From a bacterium (GTDB taxonomy: Bacteria; Auribacterota; UBA3054), in NCBI GenBank assembly GCA_017444325.1, contig JAFSWV010000001.1, forward strand, positions 1 to 8,936: 8,936 nucleotides of DNA. The letters are read 5' to 3'. The notes beneath the pieces were generated by a model. That model had not been told where the DNA came from, ran no database searches, and saw only the letters and a program-made list of their open reading frames with translations. This document shows positions 6,008-8,936 of this stretch, piece by piece; the stretch's first letter is position 1; every line of letters starts with the position of its first letter. A program made the position numbers and the translations under genes.

Positions 6008-7693
6008 TTATTTTCCCTGACTGATTAAAATTCTTTTCCCGTTGTTTTCAAAATGCGCGTCCGAAGATGCTTCTGCTTTTATCTCCATGTACATCTCCCT
6101 TTTCGCACGGCCTTCCGGGAGATTAAAAGAGCGCCTCACTTCCGCCGAAGCGCCGGGCTCCAAATGAGGCAGCAGCACCTTTTCCTCTTTATCGTCGATC
6201 TTTATGACCGCCGCGCCGTCAACTATCCTGTCCGTGCCGCGGTTCTGGAAGACCGCGACCATTTCCGACTTTTCCCCCTGGATAAGCTCCGGAGGATCGA
6301 AGTAAAGCGAGGAAAGCGCCAGGTCTTTTTCCTTGATCGTCCTCAGGGCCCTGTACATGTTGACAAGCCCCGCGCCGTACCAGTCGTCCGCGCCCGGAGA
6401 ACCGAGATCGTCGGCTTCCGCCATAAGTTTTTCCGCAACTTTCTCCGCGCTCCAGTTGGGATTCTCCGACCAGACGCTGGCCGCCGCGCCGGAAACTAAA
6501 GGCGCCGCGGAACTCGTCCCGCTCATAAGGACCGCGCCGCCGCCTGGAGCCGCCGCCGCGACCAGAACGCCCGGCGCGACGAGATCGACTTTCGGCCCGT
6601 AATTGGAGAAAGCCGCTTTCCACTTTTCGCCGTCCACCGCACCGACGCACAATACGCCGTCAACGGTCGAAGGATAGTTCTCGCCTTCCTTGCCCTCGTT
6701 GCCGGAAGCGGCCACGATAAGAACGCCTTTTCCAAGAGCGTACTCGATAGCGGAGTCCAAAAGCGTCGTCTCCGAGGTCGTGCCCAAACTCAAATTGATT
6801 ATCTTGGCGCCTTTTTCCACCGCGTAAACAATTCCCTTGGCAATGGCGAAGCCGTCGCTCTTGCCGGAATCGTCCATGACTTTCACAGGCAGGATCTGTG
6901 CTTTCGGTGCAGCGCCAAGTACGCCGCCCTCCCCGCCTCTACCGGCGATAAGCGAAGCGCAGGCCGTGCCGTGCCCGTTGTTGTCGCTGACGAAAGCCAT
7001 GTCGTTCACGATGTCATAGCCGCCGAAAGTCTGGCCAGCAAGGGAAGGGACGCTGTCATCCACACCGGTGTCGAGGACTGCCACCAGTATCCCGGCGCCG
7101 TCCCTGCCTTTGCCGATGATCTCTCCTCCCATCAGTTTCAGAGCCGAGCTTCCGACCGGCTTGCCCTGACGAATATTTTCCGCCACAGGCGCCGGCTCCA
7201 GCGTTACAGGCGCGTTCCTCACGGTCTCCGAGACCGCGTCTTTTTCCTTCAGGAATTTCTCCGCGTCGCCGACCTTCATATCGTCCGGCAAAACCACTCT
7301 GACGAGATCGAGTTCCGGGATGTCGCCTATCACGGCGATGCCCCGCTCTTTCAGAAGCGCAATCAGTTCCGCCCGGGAAATACCTTCCTTGGGACGCAAT
7401 ATAAGCTCGCCCTCAATGTAAGGCAAATTAGTGCTTTTGACAGCAGATGCGTCTTTCTTTACAACAGCGCTTTCATTAGCTTCGTTCTGCGGAGAGTGAT
7501 CTCTCTCCGCATAGTCGGAAACAGGAGCAGGCGTCTGCTTTTCCGAAACTACGGAATCTGTTTCCAGCTCGCTGACTTTGGACGAAAGCCCGCGCGGTTT
7601 GGCGACCGGGCCGTCGCCTTTTCCCCTTCCCAGCCAAAAACCGATGACCAGGAAAAGAATGCAGAGCAGAACTATGAAAACGCTTTTGGACAT
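6008..7693 (-). CDS. Membrane-anchored S8 family serine protease (subtilase) with C-terminal CARDB-like domain
   Basis: This 561-residue protein begins with a hydrophobic segment (residues 5-21) followed by Gly-Arg-Gly-Lys. There is no clear signal peptidase site, so it looks like a signal anchor or uncleaved export signal. Residues 22-90 are a polar, Glu/Ser/Lys-rich linker. Residues about 91-166 (EGELILRP..., LVRVVLP...) resemble the inhibitory prodomain of fervidolysin-type subtilases. The catalytic domain (about 185-450) has the complete triad: Asp208 in AVLDTGV, His241 in NNGHGTACASL and Ser394 in MSGTSSAAP. Asn332 in AASGNEG is the oxyanion residue. Residues about 459-559 form a beta-rich CARDB-like domain (LIQGEKSEMVAVFQNRGT, LEPGASAEV). 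It should act outside the cytoplasmic membrane, with substrates unknown. It starts 3 nt after the TMEM43 stop and has no evident Shine-Dalgarno, which suggests translational coupling to the upstream gene. Confidence 0.93.
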   Translation of the reverse strand: MSKSVFIVLLCILFLVIGFWLGRGKGDGPVAKPRGLSSKVSELETDSVVSEKQTPAPVSDYAERDHSPQNEANESAVVKKDASAVKSTNLPYIEGELILRPKEGISRAELIALLKERGIAVIGDIPELDLVRVVLPDDMKVGDAEKFLKEKDAVSETVRNAPVTLEPAPVAENIRQGKPVGSSALKLMGGEIIGKGRDGAGILVAVLDTGVDDSVPSLAGQTFGGYDIVNDMAFVSDNNGHGTACASLIAGRGGEGGVLGAAPKAQILPVKVMDDSGKSDGFAIAKGIVYAVEKGAKIINLSLGTTSETTLLDSAIEYALGKGVLIVAASGNEGKEGENYPSTVDGVLCVGAVDGEKWKAAFSNYGPKVDLVAPGVLVAAAAPGGGAVLMSGTSSAAPLVSGAAASVWSENPNWSAEKVAEKLMAEADDLGSPGADDWYGAGLVNMYRALRTIKEKDLALSSLYFDPPELIQGEKSEMVAVFQNRGTDRIVDGAAVIKIDDKEEKVLLPHLEPGASAEVRRSFNLPEGRAKREMYMEIKAEASSDAHFENNGKRILISQGK

Positions 7694-7696
7694 TGT

Positions 7697-8875
7697 TTAC
7701 TGCTGTTGGACCGCCTGTTTTTTCTCTTTGCCTTTCTTCTTCGCGAATACGATCAAAAGCACAGCGATGACTATGAGCGCAATGCCGATAACTGGCCTGA
7801 CCGTCAGCCAGGCGATAGCCACCGTGATGAGCGTCAAGACAAGCGCGATCAAAAATGTCGCCGTACCCGTTACGAAATCCATGATGTTCCCGAAGAAGGG
7901 AAGGATGTCCGCCAGCACGTTGAGCGGCCCTATTATGAGCTTCAAACCGAAGAAGAACATCAAAAGCGCCGCGATCCTGATGAGCCAGGTAATGATGGTG
8001 TTGTCGCGGTGCGCCGCGGCAAAGATCTCTTCTTTGGACATATTGCCGTTGTACTGCAGAATCAGCAGACCGTTGGCGGTTTGGTATTTCCTGATTGTGT
8101 TTCCTTCCTTCTTGCCGGCCATGCTGATCTCGCAGACAGGCGCGCTCTCGAATGTCACCTTGATGTCGCCCACTTTGGGAGCGGAGACGCTGGAGCCCTC
8201 GGAAGCGCCCTTGAAGAAGCCGCCGGGGATCCTCACATAAGCGGCGTCGAGCCCCGCCGGCAGAGGCATATTGTTCGTTACAAAAGGCGTGAAGGGCGCT
8301 TCTTTGCCAGCCCTTTCGATCTGGTCCGAGGAAAGCGAAAAAACGCCCAGCGTTGCTTGCGGGACCTGCCACTTCTCGCCGGTCACCGGCCAATCCACGG
8401 GATTCTCGTGGCCTTCCGGCTTCTCGAAGGAAGAAGAATCTATGGGAGTGTCAGACCAGACCTTGTTATAAGTGTAAGTCGTGGTCGTCTCAGTTCCGCC
8501 GCAGGTCTTCTTCTTCGTTTCAGAATGGCTCGTTTCCTTCCACTGATACATCTCCACTATTCTCGCAAAACGCAGCGAATTGGAAACGGAGACGCCGAAA
8601 ACTTCATCGCCCAAACGCTCATTAGTTTTCACCGGTCCGGCCAAGTGCACCAGCTTCCCTTCCGTTTCCGCCGCGGGCGCCGCAGCGTCAATGGTCACGC
8701 AGACTTTTTCGCCCTCGTTCAAAGCTTTGGTCCTTTTGATAGCCCTGCCTTCATTCCAGAAAATAACGGGGAAAGCGGCAATGAAGAGCACGATGCCAAT
8801 AATGACGCCGATAAGGGACGAACCGAGTCTTGAGCCTAAAGAGGTCGTAGTGGTCTTGGTGTAGCTGTCGGACAT
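7697..8875 (-). CDS. TMEM43 (LUMA) / DUF1625 family membrane protein
   Basis: This 392-residue protein has the TMEM43 layout: one N-terminal membrane segment (residues about 19-39), a large soluble loop (about 40-292), then three C-terminal segments (about 294-315, 338-358 and 361-377) and a Lys-rich tail. Family-like blocks are FWNEGRA.KR..AL.EG (39-55), VEMYQWKE (107-114), YNKVWSD.PIDSS.F..PEGHENP (136-159) and PFFGNIMD near the third segment. Eukaryotic TMEM43 sits in the ER and inner nuclear membrane. The role of bacterial homologs is not established, and I infer only a membrane scaffold with a large domain on one side. The start is supported by GAGGT at 8882-8886, 6 nt upstream. It is the first gene of the run in this window and is followed 3 nt later by the subtilase. 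Confidence 0.88.
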   Translation of the reverse strand: MSDSYTKTTTTSLGSRLGSSLIGVIIGIVLFIAAFPVIFWNEGRAIKRTKALNEGEKVCVTIDAAAPAAETEGKLVHLAGPVKTNERLGDEVFGVSVSNSLRFARIVEMYQWKETSHSETKKKTCGGTETTTTYTYNKVWSDTPIDSSSFEKPEGHENPVDWPVTGEKWQVPQATLGVFSLSSDQIERAGKEAPFTPFVTNNMPLPAGLDAAYVRIPGGFFKGASEGSSVSAPKVGDIKVTFESAPVCEISMAGKKEGNTIRKYQTANGLLILQYNGNMSKEEIFAAAHRDNTIITWLIRIAALLMFFFGLKLIIGPLNVLADILPFFGNIMDFVTGTATFLIALVLTLITVAIAWLTVRPVIGIALIVIAVLLIVFAKKKGKEKKQAVQQQ

Positions 8876-8881
8876 AATTTT

Positions 8882-8886
8882 ACCTC
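8882..8886 (-). promoter_or_regulatory. Ribosome binding site of the TMEM43-like gene
   Basis: The minus strand reads GAGGT, six A/T bases, then ATG at 8875. The next in-frame Met is far inside the membrane-loop region, so this start is the only sensible one. Confidence 0.7.
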
Positions 8887-8918
8887 GCGAATTAAATTAA
8901 AAGGAAAACATTCTCATT

Positions 8919-8932
8919 ATTATATTTTAGCA
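8919..8932 (-). promoter_or_regulatory. Candidate -10 region upstream of the TMEM43-like gene
   Basis: On the minus strand this stretch contains an exact TATAAT (8919-8924) overlapping an extended -10 form TGCTAAAAT (8924-8932). It lies about 44 bases before the start codon, implying a 5' leader of roughly 35-40 nt. Any -35 box would fall beyond the window edge and cannot be checked, and the region is AT-rich, so chance matches are possible. Confidence 0.4.
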
Positions 8933-8936
8933 AAAC

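Noticed and set aside
6971..8833. Long plus-strand open frame of 620 codons
   Set aside because: It lies antisense across both the subtilase and TMEM43 genes, whose minus-strand products have full family signatures. The plus-strand product shows no recognisable motif and is rich in Arg/His, as mirror frames are.

Overview
The window is a single-direction bacterial block. Six protein genes lie on the minus strand and fill nearly all of it; the largest gap, 5093-5144, is 52 bases. No RNA gene, mobile element or CRISPR array is visible. Base composition is moderate (about half G+C by eye) and start sites carry ordinary Shine-Dalgarno sequences. A Sec-type secreted protein, a lipoprotein with a lipobox and a Rossmann-fold nucleotide-sugar reductase point to a diderm bacterium. 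The large secreted protein, built from jelly-roll-like and BACON/Ig-like units, resembles surface proteins of PVC-group bacteria such as Lentisphaerota or Kiritimatiellota. That placement is an impression, not a demonstration.

In transcription order, from high to low coordinates, the genes are: a TMEM43 (LUMA/DUF1625) family membrane protein (8875-7697); a membrane-anchored S8 subtilase with an N-terminal prodomain-like region and a C-terminal CARDB-like domain (7693-6008); an RmlD/RfbD-type dTDP-4-dehydrorhamnose reductase (6005-5145); a lipoprotein with a coiled coil, TPR-like helices and a Gly/Arg-rich tract (5092-4118); a class II aminoacyl-tRNA-synthetase-like enzyme whose motifs match the archaeal asparagine synthetase-related family AS-AR (4102-2885); and the start of a very large secreted repeat protein that runs off the left edge (2853 to before 1).

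The gaps between genes are 3, 2, 52, 15 and 31 nt, so at least the first three genes, and possibly all six, are co-transcribed. A promoter candidate lies just upstream of the TMEM43 gene. Four of the six products are predicted to be membrane-bound or exported. The other two are cytoplasmic biosynthetic enzymes, for a deoxysugar precursor and probably for asparagine. A shared envelope or surface theme is possible, but the sequence does not prove a common pathway.

The points most worth a second look are the AS-AR-like enzyme in a bacterial setting, the tightly coupled TMEM43-subtilase pair, the cysteine-conserved tandem units of the giant secreted protein, and the RGG-like tract in the lipoprotein.
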